A stretch of 64,000 bases of DNA, taken from an uncultured Clostridia bacterium. Its GTDB lineage: Bacteria > Bacillota > Clostridia > Oscillospirales > Acutalibacteraceae. Shown here in pieces: positions 8,334 through 18,000 of the stretch. A program made the position numbers and the translations under genes. Position 1 is the stretch's first letter; each line of letters starts with the position of its first letter. The notes below the pieces were generated by a model that searched no databases, was not told the DNA's origin, and saw only the letters and a list, made by a program, of their open reading frames with translations. The DNA lies in NCBI GenBank assembly GCA_946183365.1, contig CAMHAH010000011.1, positions 1 to 64,000 of the forward strand. Direction: 5' to 3'.

Positions 8334-9152
8334 TTATTTATCTCTTTCACAGATGACGATATATCGGTCAAAGTCACCGTTGCCGTCGGGGATACAGGTG
8401 ATAAGCGTCAACAGCTGTCTGCCCTTTTGGATAGCGAGGTCGCTGCCGTCATTAGGCTTGATGATCTTATGATCTATTACCTTATACTCTAAGGTGTCCC
8501 AGTAATTGGTGAACTTTACGGTGTCCCCTATCTCAAGATAACGGATATTGTCAAAGAATATCCTGCCGATATAATCGGTATGTCCCGAGATAGCGCAGTT
8601 TTCACTTTCGCTGCCTATCGGAAGCGACGTGCCGTACAGATGGGTAGCGCCGAAGCTCATCATATAATAGCTCGCGCCCAAGAATACAGGCAGCTTCATA
8701 CCTATGCTGTCGGCTGACACATAGCCGTAGCTGTAGTCATAAAGACCGTATTCGGTGATATCGAGAGCCGCTTTTGTAAAATCGGTCGTGTCGGCTGTCC
8801 CCTGCCCTGTCAGCAGCATCGTGTTATAAGCGAGGCTGTCGCGATACAGCTTATCGAGATCCATCTTGAATATGATCGGCTCGCCGTAGCCGTTATCGCC
8901 TGAGGTATCTATGACCCAGCCTTCGTCGTTGACCTGCATACCGTGCTCTTTAGCTTCTTTGGCGTTATTCACAACGGTTCCGTCGTCGGCTGTCACGGTA
9001 TCAACGACCGAAGATGAGGCTTTGTCAAAGCTCTGAGCGGCTGTCTCAGCCTTTTGCTTGCCGATAAAGTTGGATATAGGCGGAAACAATAAAAACCCGA
9101 GACCCGCTAACAGCAGGATTACCGCGATAACAGCAAGAACCTTTCTCCACAT
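8334..9152 (-). CDS. Class C-like sortase (second pilus sortase)
   Basis: Membrane-anchored sortase of 272 residues. An N-terminal transmembrane helix (about 5-24) is followed by a catalytic beta-barrel domain with His191 (ISGHTDY), Cys253 (LITCIP) and Arg263. The TLxTC motif is present as LTLITC. No C-terminal membrane helix and no clear DPF lid are seen, unlike its neighbour. Its gene starts 3 bp after the stop of the other sortase gene, and it is the last gene of the pilus locus. By analogy it either joins pilins or attaches the finished pilus to the wall; the sequence does not decide which. Confidence 0.85.
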   Translation of the reverse strand: MWRKVLAVIAVILLLAGLGFLLFPPISNFIGKQKAETAAQSFDKASSSVVDTVTADDGTVVNNAKEAKEHGMQVNDEGWVIDTSGDNGYGEPIIFKMDLDKLYRDSLAYNTMLLTGQGTADTTDFTKAALDITEYGLYDYSYGYVSADSIGMKLPVFLGASYYMMSFGATHLYGTSLPIGSESENCAISGHTDYIGRIFFDNIRYLEIGDTVKFTNYWDTLEYKVIDHKIIKPNDGSDLAIQKGRQLLTLITCIPDGNGDFDRYIVICERDK

Positions 9153-9155
9153 AGG

Positions 9156-10100
9156 CTATTCCTCCTTTGTATCAGAGGAGCTCTCTGTATCGGCTTTATT
9201 ATTCGCCGCGTGCTTAGCGGTCGATTTATTCGGAGTGAACCGTCTTACACGGACTATCAGTATCGTTACTATAACGACGAACACGACAAATCCGATTATC
9301 GAAAAGGCGACCGCGGTATAAGACAGCTTATTACCGAGGAAATATATATATCCCTCTTGATAAGCAGAACCCTCTTTTACTACCGTATCACCCTTCTCGG
9401 GCTTTACATACGGGACGCGCTTGCCGCGGACAAGCAGACGGTGGGTGTTGAGCGCGTACGGAGTACAGGTCAGCAGGGTGAGGTGATCCTCGCCGCTGAC
9501 GACATAAAGATCTTCGGTCTGATCGGGCAGAACTATATTGATCTCGTCGACCTCGTACTTGAGTACCATATCAAGAACATGGATATAAAATGCGTCGCCG
9601 ACCTCGAGGGTATCGAGATAATCAAAGAAGGTCTGACCCGGCCAGGCGGAGTGAGCGGATATGACGCTGTGGGTACTGGTGCCGCCTATAGGAAAGGCTG
9701 TATGCTCAAGATGACCCGCGCCTCTTGACAAGACCTCGAGAGAAGTACCGTGATATATAGGCAGATAAACGTCTATCTTAGGTATCTCGACATAGCCGAT
9801 CAGTCCTTTGCCGTCTACATTGAGAGCCTCGGTGTAATTCTCGCCTATAAGATTATAAGACGCCTCGTCAAAAGGGTCGGTGAGGATTATTCGCTGCAGG
9901 CTGTCGTTATATGCCTGAGCCGAAGCGAGAAGTCCGCTGATATCCTCGTTGTCCATTTTCTCGATGGTGCGGGTATATTCGCGAGCCTCGTTACGGTAAG
10001 CCATGTTGTTTATGAAAGAGCTGATAAGCGGATAAGCAAGCACGCCTACGCCGATGAGGAATATCAGCAGTACCGCTATCAGCGGAAGAATTCTTTTCAT
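9156..10100 (-). CDS. Class C pilus sortase
   Basis: Pilus-polymerising sortase of 314 residues. It has an N-terminal membrane helix (6-28), a lid motif DPF at 75-77, catalytic His150 (SAHSAW), Cys212 (TLLTCTP) and Arg221, then a C-terminal membrane helix (about 265-290) and a charged tail. This is the standard class C architecture: the enzyme cleaves the sorting signal of the pilin and joins it to a lysine in the pilin motif of the next subunit. The pilin gene is upstream at 10405-11931 in the same orientation, and a 161-bp palindromic element lies between them. Confidence 0.92.
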   Translation of the reverse strand: MKRILPLIAVLLIFLIGVGVLAYPLISSFINNMAYRNEAREYTRTIEKMDNEDISGLLASAQAYNDSLQRIILTDPFDEASYNLIGENYTEALNVDGKGLIGYVEIPKIDVYLPIYHGTSLEVLSRGAGHLEHTAFPIGGTSTHSVISAHSAWPGQTFFDYLDTLEVGDAFYIHVLDMVLKYEVDEINIVLPDQTEDLYVVSGEDHLTLLTCTPYALNTHRLLVRGKRVPYVKPEKGDTVVKEGSAYQEGYIYFLGNKLSYTAVAFSIIGFVVFVVIVTILIVRVRRFTPNKSTAKHAANNKADTESSSDTKEE

Positions 10101-10146
10101 ATTACGATCCTTTGCGGAATAGTTTCGGGATAATACTGATCTTCAA

Positions 10147-10307
10147 TATACTAAGTTTCCATTAAACGCTTTAACAAATTTATTAACGGAAAATTTCGTA
10201 GAACAAGGCGGACGACGCAGGCAGGCTGGCGCCTGTCAAGGAGGACAACGAAGTTATACGGAATTTAACGCAATAAATGTTAAAGTGTTTTAATGAAACT
10301 TAGTATA
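10147..10307. repeat. MITE-like palindromic element inside the pilus locus
   Basis: Ends carry long inverted repeats: TATACTAAGTTTCCATTAAA at 10147 and its near-exact reverse complement ending at 10307. Similarity continues inward (CTTTAACA..TTATT, then GGAAAATTTCG against CGAAGTT..GGAATTT). The GC-rich middle has its own hairpin (CAGGC-TGGC-GCCTG). No coding capacity. It looks like a non-autonomous transposable or REP-like element and may reduce read-through from the pilin gene to the sortases. With the terminator at 10346-10373 it fills the 304-bp gap. Confidence 0.7.
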
Positions 10308-10345
10308 AACCCTCAAATATTATATTACTAACCTCAACAAAAATC

Positions 10346-10373
10346 AAGGGCTGCCACCTGAGTGACAGCCCTT
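10346..10373 (-). terminator. Terminator after the pilin gene
   Basis: The stem AAGGGCTG / CAGCCCTT, extended by CAC/GTG, is followed on the minus strand by GATTTTTGTT. It lies 31 bp after the pilin stop codon, so sortase genes downstream need read-through or their own promoter. Confidence 0.75.
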
Positions 10374-10404
10374 AGGGTCATTTAATAACTTATGCCTTTA
10401 TCAA

Positions 10405-11931
10405 TTACTTGGAAGAAGATCTCTTCTTCATGATGATAACGAACATAGCGCCTGCAGCGAGAACGAGGATGCCGCCGATGATAGTGAACATCATTGTGCC
10501 GGCGCCGCCTGTCTCGGGCATCTTAACGGGATAGTTCTTGATACCGTCGTTGCCGTTAACATTTACAACGCTGTTAGCGTCTGAGTAAGCGGTAAGATCG
10601 TCAGAAATGGTTACTTTGTAAACAGCTGTAGAAAGAGCGTAGCCTGCGGGAGCCTTAGTTTCCTTTACATAGTAGGTACCGGGAGCGAAACGATAAGCGT
10701 TTGTATCGCCTGTAGCCTTGAACACTACCAGACCTGTATTGGCAGCAGAAGTACCAGTAGCAATTGTTGTACCTTCTACGTTATCCTTATCTGTAAAGAT
10801 AGCGAACTCAGCGCCTGCGAGCTTATTGCCGTTTGAACCGTCGAACTTTGTGGCCTCAACATTAAAGGTGAAGACTGTACGCTCTACGGGACCAAGTTCC
10901 TTTTTAACGTTTGAAGCGTTTGTATAGTTCAGCTTAGCTTCGTTGGGGTTACCTTCTGTGCCTACAACAGCGTTGTTGTTAACTGTAGCTGTGTATGTAA
11001 CAAATACCTTCTTCTGATTATAGAAAGCAGCGCCGTTCAGTGTAGTGTCTTTAGCGGCAATAGTGAATACAGTGTCCTTGGTAGTATCGGCAGCGTCCTT
11101 GATATCGATGGTGAACTGATCATCAACAGCTGTTGTTGTGTCGATAGCGTCTTTTGTACCGTAGTATACATGCAGAGTGTCTTTCTTATAGGACAGACCC
11201 TTGCTCATAGTATCTGTGAATTTGAATTCCTTAAGATTCTGGGTAGCGGAACCTACTACGTCAGCCTCAAGTGTGAAATCTACATCTTCGCCCTGACCGG
11301 AGAGCTTAGCGTCAGCCTTATTCTCATCAGTCTTACCGAAATCCTCTGAGAAGTACTTGTCAAAATAATCTGTGCCGTCTGTTGCCTTGGCGTCAAGGTA
11401 AACAATGTTGCTTGCGTTGCCGATATTGGTTACCCATGTATTATTTTTCTTATTGTACTTAGGATAAACAATAACTACATTGTTGGCAGACGTGGAGGTA
11501 GCGGAAGTTTTTGTAACAACGCAGTAGAAGATACCCTTAGCGGGGAGAGTGAGGTTTGTGCCCTTCTTAACAACAGTTTCAAGAGCGGTACCGAAGTTAG
11601 AAGCGCCTGCGCCCTTGTTATAGATTTTGTCAAGATCGTCACGGAAAGCCTTGCCCTGAGCTGCGTCGGTAGCGCCTTCCTGAGCTTTCTTAACTACGTC
11701 CTGAACATCTGTTGAAACGCCATCGGGGAATGAATATGAACCGTCATAATACTTTGCGCCTGTTGAATCGGTGAGCTCATTGAGAGTAGCGATCTGATAA
11801 ACAGTATACTCAAAGCCGTCTTTAGAAACTGAGAGAGCGGGATCATCCGCAGCGGAAACAGCGACAGCGCCGGTAGCGGCGATAAGCAGTACAGCTAAGA
11901 AAACTGCAACAATTCTTTTTAATGTAGTCAT
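10405..11931 (-). CDS. Backbone pilin with LPXTG-like anchor (SpaH/EbpB type)
   Basis: Surface protein of 508 residues, probably the major pilin. It has a signal peptide (about 1-28) and a pilin motif in IVYPKYN with the likely linking Lys158. A Cna-B-type domain near 365-465 contains the E-box YYVKETKAPAGY, expected to form isopeptide bonds. The sorting signal is MPETG at 471-475, followed by a hydrophobic segment and a KKRSSSK tail. It matches the SpaH/EbpB family of sortase-C pilins. It follows the adhesin gene after 36 bp and is followed by its own terminator. The codon-rich Thr/Ala composition is normal for pilins. Confidence 0.92.
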   Translation of the reverse strand: MTTLKRIVAVFLAVLLIAATGAVAVSAADDPALSVSKDGFEYTVYQIATLNELTDSTGAKYYDGSYSFPDGVSTDVQDVVKKAQEGATDAAQGKAFRDDLDKIYNKGAGASNFGTALETVVKKGTNLTLPAKGIFYCVVTKTSATSTSANNVVIVYPKYNKKNNTWVTNIGNASNIVYLDAKATDGTDYFDKYFSEDFGKTDENKADAKLSGQGEDVDFTLEADVVGSATQNLKEFKFTDTMSKGLSYKKDTLHVYYGTKDAIDTTTAVDDQFTIDIKDAADTTKDTVFTIAAKDTTLNGAAFYNQKKVFVTYTATVNNNAVVGTEGNPNEAKLNYTNASNVKKELGPVERTVFTFNVEATKFDGSNGNKLAGAEFAIFTDKDNVEGTTIATGTSAANTGLVVFKATGDTNAYRFAPGTYYVKETKAPAGYALSTAVYKVTISDDLTAYSDANSVVNVNGNDGIKNYPVKMPETGGAGTMMFTIIGGILVLAAGAMFVIIMKKRSSSK

Positions 11932-11967
11932 AATTTAACTCCTTTTTATTATATATTATTGACAAAA

Positions 11968-14900
11968 TTAATGTTTTTTCTTATATGTGAAGGAAAAGCC
12001 CTTCTTACGGAAATAGAGAACATACGCAAGAAGCATGATGATCGAGAGCGCTACTGCGGTGATACCGACCACCCTGAATATGATGGTGCCGATACCCGCG
12101 GTATCAGGAGATTTGATAACGCCGTTGACATAGTCGAAAGTGATCTCATACTTAGGATCGCCGCTATCATCGGCTATCGGGAGCGTAAAGATCTTTACGA
12201 CCTTTGACTTGATATGTCCGTCTACCGTACTCTTCTCTACCAGAGCGTAAGCCTGATACTCAGGATCGGCGTCATACTTGCCGTTAGCGTTCTTCTTGAA
12301 GATATCGATATTCTCAAAGATGGCTACGCCGCCCTTAGGAGAACCGTCGATCTCATATGTATCGGTAGTCTGAGTATCAACAAGAGTTTCATCTACAAGA
12401 ACATCATCAAGCTCATCATCATCCAGAGCTCTTGTGGTAACGCCCTTAGATACAGAGTTATTTACCTTATACAGATCAAACACAACTCCGTCAAGAGGAT
12501 CGTTAGCGCCGTCCGTCTTAAAGATGGTTATCTTACCGGGAGTTACAGAGTTTTTGAACTCGGGGTAATCGCTCTGGATGGGATTATTGAACGAAGCCTC
12601 TGTGACAGTATTGCCGTCCCAGTAGAAATACTTGGTATGCTCGACCTCAAGAGAACCGCCCGTACCGTCTACTACCTTGATAGCAGCGAGGAACTTAGTG
12701 GTATCATAGCTGAAATCATCTTCGTAGTAAGTATCTTCGGGAACATCAACATTATTGATCTCGTTTTTCTCTGTGATGGTAAAGAGATAATAACCTTTCT
12801 TGGTAAAGTTCATACCGCCGTAGGTAACGATACCGTTAGCGTCGGAATAGGTGCCTTCAGTGGTGAAGTTGACAGCGCTCTCTGACGTTCCGCTTATACC
12901 ATCAATTTTATACTGAGTGGCGGGCAAGCCCTGAGCGACGAAGGTGAACAGATCGCCTTCTGAGTAAACGGCTTCACCATCGGTGTTCTGTGACAGATAC
13001 TTAACGGTCTGTAAAGCGGCTTCAACAGGCTGCTGCTTGTTGGTAACGGTAACGGTTGAATCATTATCGAGTACAGTACCGTTATAAATTCCGTCGAAAT
13101 CAGCTTCACTGCCGTTGACCGTTATCTTATAGGGCTTATAGCCTGAGGCTGTAAGCTCCTTTATCTGATACTTAGCGCCTACGGGAAGACCCTTGATCTT
13201 GACGGTATCGTTGGACGAGAACTTAAATCTGCCGTTTTCATCGGTAGTAAGCTCTGTTGTATCTCCGCCTGAGGTTACCTCGTATCCGAGCTTGTACGGC
13301 TTGTATGTACTGCCTGAAACCTCGGGATGGAGATTAACGAGTATCTCAAACGAGAACTCGCCTTCAACGGGAGTTGTTAACTCGCCGCCGTTTTCATCAA
13401 CGATGTGCTTATCGATAGAGAGGTCAGACACAGCAGGAGTGTTAACAAAGTTGACCTGTCGTGTCACATAAGAACTCTTGTTGGCGTTCTCAAGTACAAA
13501 ACCTCGGGTAGTGGTATCGGTCGTAGGATGTCCTTTATCGGTGCCTGAATCTATCTTTTCACCGTTAGCGTTATTGATGACCTCCCAATCGGTCTTGTTG
13601 TACTTGATGCCGCCTGTGGGCTTTTTCTCAGAAACGGTGATTGTGCTGCCGGTCTTATACTGGTTATCAAAATCGGCGATACCCATATTGTTGACAGAAT
13701 AAATACCGTTTGAACTGTTTACGGCTTTGAGCGAAGATCCGTTGAGCGAATAATGCGCGGATTTATCTACTGTGTCGTTCTCTTTGTTATAGAAATCAAA
13801 ACTGTCAGCGTCCATACCCTCGGCGATACCGGGGTTAACGTCGGTAGTGTTGATAGTTTTTGAGACCTTGACGTCGTTCTGAGCAGGGGTCATGGTGAAC
13901 TCGATCTTACAGTTAGACTCCAGCATACCGCGCTCCATATAGAATACGCTCATGTGATAGGTCTTGTTGGGATCGAGGTTCTTGTAGCCGCCCGAGCCGT
14001 TGGACTCAAAGCCCCAAGAGGTTGTGCTTGAATACGGAGTGAGGTTCTGTAAGTATACAGAGCCGCCGTTTGTGTTCTGTACAAAGATATCTCCGGGAGC
14101 GCTCGCCTTGACGATATTGCCGAACTGTCCCTTGAGGTCGGTATCACCGGACTGAGCGCTGTAATCACTTATACCTTTTGTACACTGGAACTTTGTGTTG
14201 CCCTTGAAGTCATCTTCGTCGACGGTATAATACTTCTTGCCGTTGATAGTAACGGTCTTGGGAGTGATCCAGAAGTCGCCGCCGGGGCCGCCCCAGGTGT
14301 GTACCGCAACGTTGCCCCAACTGTTCTCATCAACGATATACATTGTATCGCCCTTGAAGTTTACGTCGGTGGTAGCGTCTACGGTCCAGTCGGCTGTAGC
14401 TGTCATCGTAGCAAAGTCGATCTTACCGGTAGCCATCTTGTGGTTGCCGCCGAGGTCGAGTACAAGCTGCGAATTAGCGTAGTCAAGCTCGCCGTTGTCC
14501 TTATAAGGAGTGATATAAACCCAAAGATCGTCGTCACCCGAGAAATCAAAGGTAACGTTCTTGTCTACATCAAAGCTCCTTGTGCCGGTGTTGGAAACGC
14601 TTGAGCCGTTGTAATTGATGATAGTACCCAGTCTGCCGTTTGTGGTCTGGTCAGCAGTCTTGTTAGCGTCCCAGTTACCCGCCTGAGAAGTGAGCAGGAA
14701 GTTGCCGCAGCCGGCGAGGTTAGAGGGCATTACATAATATCCGTAGCTGTTCTTTGAAAGCGCTACGGGAGATGATGTAGGACTGCTGCTGCCCCAAGCG
14801 TGACAGGCTACCGTACCGTGATCTGAGTTGATCCAGATCTCATTTGAGGGTACGGTGACTGTTGTCTTAGGCAGCTTGCCGCCATCGGGAACACGGAAAT

Positions 14901-16794
14901 CCATGTTCATCTTGATACCGAAGCCATAGTTGATATTTTCGTTGCTGTTCTTAGAGCCCTTGGTAGCATCTGTATTATTGAACGGGAAAATACCCTTGCC
15001 CGACGGAGTGTTCATAAAATACTTAAGGCCGTCGTCAACAGCGTAGGCCGAGCCCTGACCGTAACCTACCGAAGTAGGAGTCTTGTCGTTCCAGTTGAAG
15101 AATACATTGTCCTTACCGGCGTTGGAGTCAAAGCTGTACATCGTGATACCGTTGCCGAGGTCTTCTGTCCTGAACGGGAACGATGACTTGACCGATTTAC
15201 CGGTGTCGGTTCTGCTCAGGAAATCACTGTCGAAGAAAGGCAGCGATGTTCCGTTGTTTGAGCTGTAGCTGATATTGCCGCTGTTGTTAAGGGAGCTGCC
15301 TACCAGACCCTTGACGGATGTATGGTAGCCGTCCTTGCCGTTATAGTCCTTGAGACCGTTTGAGTTATTATAGTAATAATCATAACGGGTAAGGTCCTTG
15401 ATAGCGTTGTAATAAGGGCCGTTGTGCTGCTGATAATAATACGCGTCGTATGTATTACAGAAGTTGCCGAAGTACAGCGGATACTGCCACGACGGATTAC
15501 TGTCAGCATACTGGCTGATCTTGTTGTTGAAGTTGTAGAACGCGTACCAGTTATCCTGAGAGCCGTTATAGCCCTGATTGGTGTTTCTGTCGGCGGTACC
15601 TGCCTGGATGGGGTTGAGCCATCCCGAAGTGTACTCCGCGTCAGAAAGATAGTCGTAGTAGACCGCGTCTACCCAAAAGGCGCTCGAGCTGTTATGACCG
15701 CTGCTCTCTACGGGAGCTGAAAAGTCGGTAGGCTCTCCGCCCGAGGCGTCCTCAAGCTCACACCATCTGCTTGTACCGTTCTTCATATTGAAGCACGGCT
15801 CGCTGAAGGTAGTGGGAATAACGGTCTGTGCAGACTTAGCGTTATTGTAGCTGAACTGGATCTTCGCGTCTCTCGGAACAACCGCTTGATAGAAGCCTGT
15901 CTCCATCCCGCTGACCGCCGTCATAGTAGCTGAGTAGTTGTACGGATCATCGAGATCCCATGTGACCTTGACCTTAGAGGCGTCGGTCCAATCGGGATTG
16001 TAGAGATAGATCGTCATGCCGTTGTTGAAGTTTCTCGGGTCAGATGACTTGTACGCGTACTTACTGAACTGTACAGTGTCGCCTGACATAGCGTACATTT
16101 CGTTCGCTCCCGAGGGACGCGAGCTGAGACTTATCTCGGCGTACTTTTTATAGTACGGAGCTGAATCCCAGCCTGAGCTGCCAGAGCTTTTAGCATACTT
16201 GGAATAAACAAGGTTCTTGCCGGTAATAGCCAGATCGGCTGTCTGGTTTGCGTCGCCCGCAGAGCCGTTATTGAAGATAACGTTCTTATACGGGGTGTCG
16301 TAATACCACCAGAGATTGGAGCTTGAACTTACCTTAGTCATACTCGGGCTGTTGTCAAAGTCCATCTCGCCGCCGTCTGTCCAGCAATAAACCCTTGGCG
16401 GGTTCCAGTTGATGTTATTCTTGAAGAATACTCTCGTGTTACCCTTAGCAGGCACCGTATCAGGCATCGTATAGCCGCTTCTGACTAAGTATAGCTGAAC
16501 GTCAGCAGCGCCGTCGGGTGCTGTAACCGAATACAGGTTAGTACCCGCGGATGCGAGATTAGCAGTAGTGCCTACTTTTGCGCCGCTGCTGTTGGTGAAG
16601 GTCGCAACGAGCTTTTCACCGCTGCCGGGGTTCCAAGCTGTATTCTCAGACGTATCAAAATAATACGTCACTGTAGCAGCCGCCACGGTAGTGGACACGC
16701 AAAACGCGATGCTCGCCAAAACGATCAACAACGCCAGCAGCAACGAAACCGATCTCTTTGTAAAAGAAACGGTTCCATGAGTTTTCTGCCGCAT
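11968..16794 (-). CDS. Giant pilus-tip adhesin with fibro-slime and CBM26-like regions
   Basis: Surface protein of 1608 residues, likely the tip adhesin. A signal peptide (about 1-40) is followed by a region at about 119-195 resembling carbohydrate-binding module 26 (NNINWNPPRVYCW, then VIFNNG and NQTADL), which binds starch in known relatives. A fibro-slime-type domain at roughly 620-800 contains FSGDDDLWVYI and DLGGNHK. Pilin isopeptide and Cna-B-like repeats follow from about 1050 to 1500. The C-terminus has the unusual sorting signal SPDTAG at about 1563, a membrane helix and a lysine-rich tail. It is the first gene of the pilus locus. Starch binding is inference; surface anchoring is well supported. 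Confidence 0.85.
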   Translation of the reverse strand: MRQKTHGTVSFTKRSVSLLLALLIVLASIAFCVSTTVAAATVTYYFDTSENTAWNPGSGEKLVATFTNSSGAKVGTTANLASAGTNLYSVTAPDGAADVQLYLVRSGYTMPDTVPAKGNTRVFFKNNINWNPPRVYCWTDGGEMDFDNSPSMTKVSSSSNLWWYYDTPYKNVIFNNGSAGDANQTADLAITGKNLVYSKYAKSSGSSGWDSAPYYKKYAEISLSSRPSGANEMYAMSGDTVQFSKYAYKSSDPRNFNNGMTIYLYNPDWTDASKVKVTWDLDDPYNYSATMTAVSGMETGFYQAVVPRDAKIQFSYNNAKSAQTVIPTTFSEPCFNMKNGTSRWCELEDASGGEPTDFSAPVESSGHNSSSAFWVDAVYYDYLSDAEYTSGWLNPIQAGTADRNTNQGYNGSQDNWYAFYNFNNKISQYADSNPSWQYPLYFGNFCNTYDAYYYQQHNGPYYNAIKDLTRYDYYYNNSNGLKDYNGKDGYHTSVKGLVGSSLNNSGNISYSSNNGTSLPFFDSDFLSRTDTGKSVKSSFPFRTEDLGNGITMYSFDSNAGKDNVFFNWNDKTPTSVGYGQGSAYAVDDGLKYFMNTPSGKGIFPFNNTDATKGSKNSNENINYGFGIKMNMDFRVPDGGKLPKTTVTVPSNEIWINSDHGTVACHAWGSSSPTSSPVALSKNSYGYYVMPSNLAGCGNFLLTSQAGNWDANKTADQTTNGRLGTIINYNGSSVSNTGTRSFDVDKNVTFDFSGDDDLWVYITPYKDNGELDYANSQLVLDLGGNHKMATGKIDFATMTATADWTVDATTDVNFKGDTMYIVDENSWGNVAVHTWGGPGGDFWITPKTVTINGKKYYTVDEDDFKGNTKFQCTKGISDYSAQSGDTDLKGQFGNIVKASAPGDIFVQNTNGGSVYLQNLTPYSSTTSWGFESNGSGGYKNLDPNKTYHMSVFYMERGMLESNCKIEFTMTPAQNDVKVSKTINTTDVNPGIAEGMDADSFDFYNKENDTVDKSAHYSLNGSSLKAVNSSNGIYSVNNMGIADFDNQYKTGSTITVSEKKPTGGIKYNKTDWEVINNANGEKIDSGTDKGHPTTDTTTRGFVLENANKSSYVTRQVNFVNTPAVSDLSIDKHIVDENGGELTTPVEGEFSFEILVNLHPEVSGSTYKPYKLGYEVTSGGDTTELTTDENGRFKFSSNDTVKIKGLPVGAKYQIKELTASGYKPYKITVNGSEADFDGIYNGTVLDNDSTVTVTNKQQPVEAALQTVKYLSQNTDGEAVYSEGDLFTFVAQGLPATQYKIDGISGTSESAVNFTTEGTYSDANGIVTYGGMNFTKKGYYLFTITEKNEINNVDVPEDTYYEDDFSYDTTKFLAAIKVVDGTGGSLEVEHTKYFYWDGNTVTEASFNNPIQSDYPEFKNSVTPGKITIFKTDGANDPLDGVVFDLYKVNNSVSKGVTTRALDDDELDDVLVDETLVDTQTTDTYEIDGSPKGGVAIFENIDIFKKNANGKYDADPEYQAYALVEKSTVDGHIKSKVVKIFTLPIADDSGDPKYEITFDYVNGVIKSPDTAGIGTIIFRVVGITAVALSIIMLLAYVLYFRKKGFSFTYKKKH

Positions 16795-17017
16795 TAAATT
16801 CCTCCTTGCTCAAAGATTTGGTCTGAAATATGCCTCAATCATACACAATTATAACCCCGGCATACTAAAGACCATATTTATGCCTTTACATTATAACATA
16901 ACAATATATAGTGGTTTATTCTGTAACAGAATTATAAGGATTAAAATACTGTAATTATTTAATAAAAATATACAGAATTGTTGTTTATTTTGTTGAATTA
17001 GCGAAGATAAACAAAAA

Positions 17018-17045
17018 GACCGTTGCATAAATATATGCAACGGTC
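17018..17045 (-). terminator. Terminator after the 219-residue membrane protein gene
   Basis: The 11-bp perfect stem GACCGTTGCAT / ATGCAACGGTC is followed on the minus strand by TTTTTGTTTATC, 23 bp after the stop codon. The rest of the 274-bp gap to the adhesin start (16795) is AT-rich and probably holds the adhesin promoter (a TATAAT-like box near 16845). Confidence 0.88.
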
Positions 17046-17068
17046 ATGAATATGTATTGATTTGTATA

Positions 17069-17725
17069 TCAGCCGATCTGAGTAACGTTGAGATTGCTGT
17101 CTACGCTGACAGTCATCGGAACAGGAACGCTTACGCCGTCGGCGGTATTATAGTAGAGAGTTAACGAAGCCGTACCCTCACTTACTCCGGTGATAGCGAA
17201 ATCATACTGCTTAGTGTTGAAATCATAGTTGCAGGTGACAGATACTATTCCGCCGCCGCCCGAATATGTCCAGTCATATCCGTATGAGGTCTGACCTGTA
17301 GCGCTGTAGTGGAGCACACCCGCCTGAGATACAGGCGCCGCAGGTGCTGTCGTATACTGTGACTGAGTGGGTATCTGAACATCAGTGGAATACTGAACTT
17401 GAGCCTGGGTCTCCTGCTGATAAGTATTCTGGTTGTTGTCCTGCTGCTGAGCCGCCTGAGTGGGTTGTGTTGCGGCAGCAGATGTCTCAGTGGGCTGAGC
17501 GATAGTGGCGGTGGTAGCCGCCGCGTCAGTAGGATCGGTATTGCCCGACTTAGGCTTATTCAAGAGATTGACCGCGACAACGATGATCGCAATGATAACG
17601 GCAAGGATAACAACACCGACAACGATATTTGTGACCATGCTCTTTCTGCGGGTCGCCATACGGCGCTCATAGCGGTCTCTCTGTATAGGATTCATCTTCT
17701 CTTCATCAAAGTCTCTTCTGCTCAT
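17069..17725 (-). CDS. Single-pass membrane protein with Gln/Thr-rich stalk, unknown function
   Basis: Unrecognised protein of 218 residues. A charged cytosolic N-terminus of about 32 residues is followed by one membrane helix (about 33-55), a long low-complexity stalk rich in Thr, Gln and Ala (about 56-135), and a small outer domain of about 80 residues with a predicted beta-sandwich pattern (SYGYDWTYSGGGG, then alternating hydrophobics). I chose ATG 17725 because GGAG lies seven bases upstream; a TTG codon directly before it is too close. It precedes the pilus adhesin in the same direction but has its own terminator. Confidence 0.7.
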   Translation of the reverse strand: MSRRDFDEEKMNPIQRDRYERRMATRRKSMVTNIVVGVVILAVIIAIIVVAVNLLNKPKSGNTDPTDAAATTATIAQPTETSAAATQPTQAAQQQDNNQNTYQQETQAQVQYSTDVQIPTQSQYTTAPAAPVSQAGVLHYSATGQTSYGYDWTYSGGGGIVSVTCNYDFNTKQYDFAITGVSEGTASLTLYYNTADGVSVPVPMTVSVDSNLNVTQIG

Positions 17726-17894
17726 CAAAAATCTCCTTTACATATATTATAAGATCAAAAAAATTCTAATACTGAATTAACAATGCTATTATACCCTACT
17801 CGACACTCCAAAACAAGTACAAATTGTTAATTTTGGAGATGTAGGACTAATTTTGTCAAAAAAAACGAAGAATATACAAAAGAAACAAAAGAAA

Positions 17895-17920
17895 AAGCTC
17901 TGAGCAAACGCTCAAAGCTT
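17895..17920 (-). terminator. Terminator of the tRNA operon
   Basis: The stem AAGCTCTGAGC / GCTCAAAGCTT is followed on the minus strand by TTTCTTTTG, six bases after the encoded CCA of tRNA-Cys. Confidence 0.8.
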
Positions 17921-17925
17921 CTCTT

Positions 17926-18000
17926 TGGAGGCGACACCCGGAATCGAACCGGGGAATCAGAGTTTTGCAGACTCGTGCCTTACCGCTTGGCTATGTCGCC
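17926..18000 (-). tRNA. tRNA-Cys (GCA)
   Basis: Complete cloverleaf on the minus strand with acceptor GGCGACA, anticodon GCA in CTGCAAA, T-loop GTTCGAA, discriminator U as expected for cysteine, and an encoded CCA. Last of five tRNA genes in one array. Confidence 0.96.

Noticed and set aside
10147..10307. Integron attC site or simple terminator
   Set aside because: The inverted ends are far longer than in attC sites, no integrase is nearby, and there is a separate proper terminator at 10346-10373.
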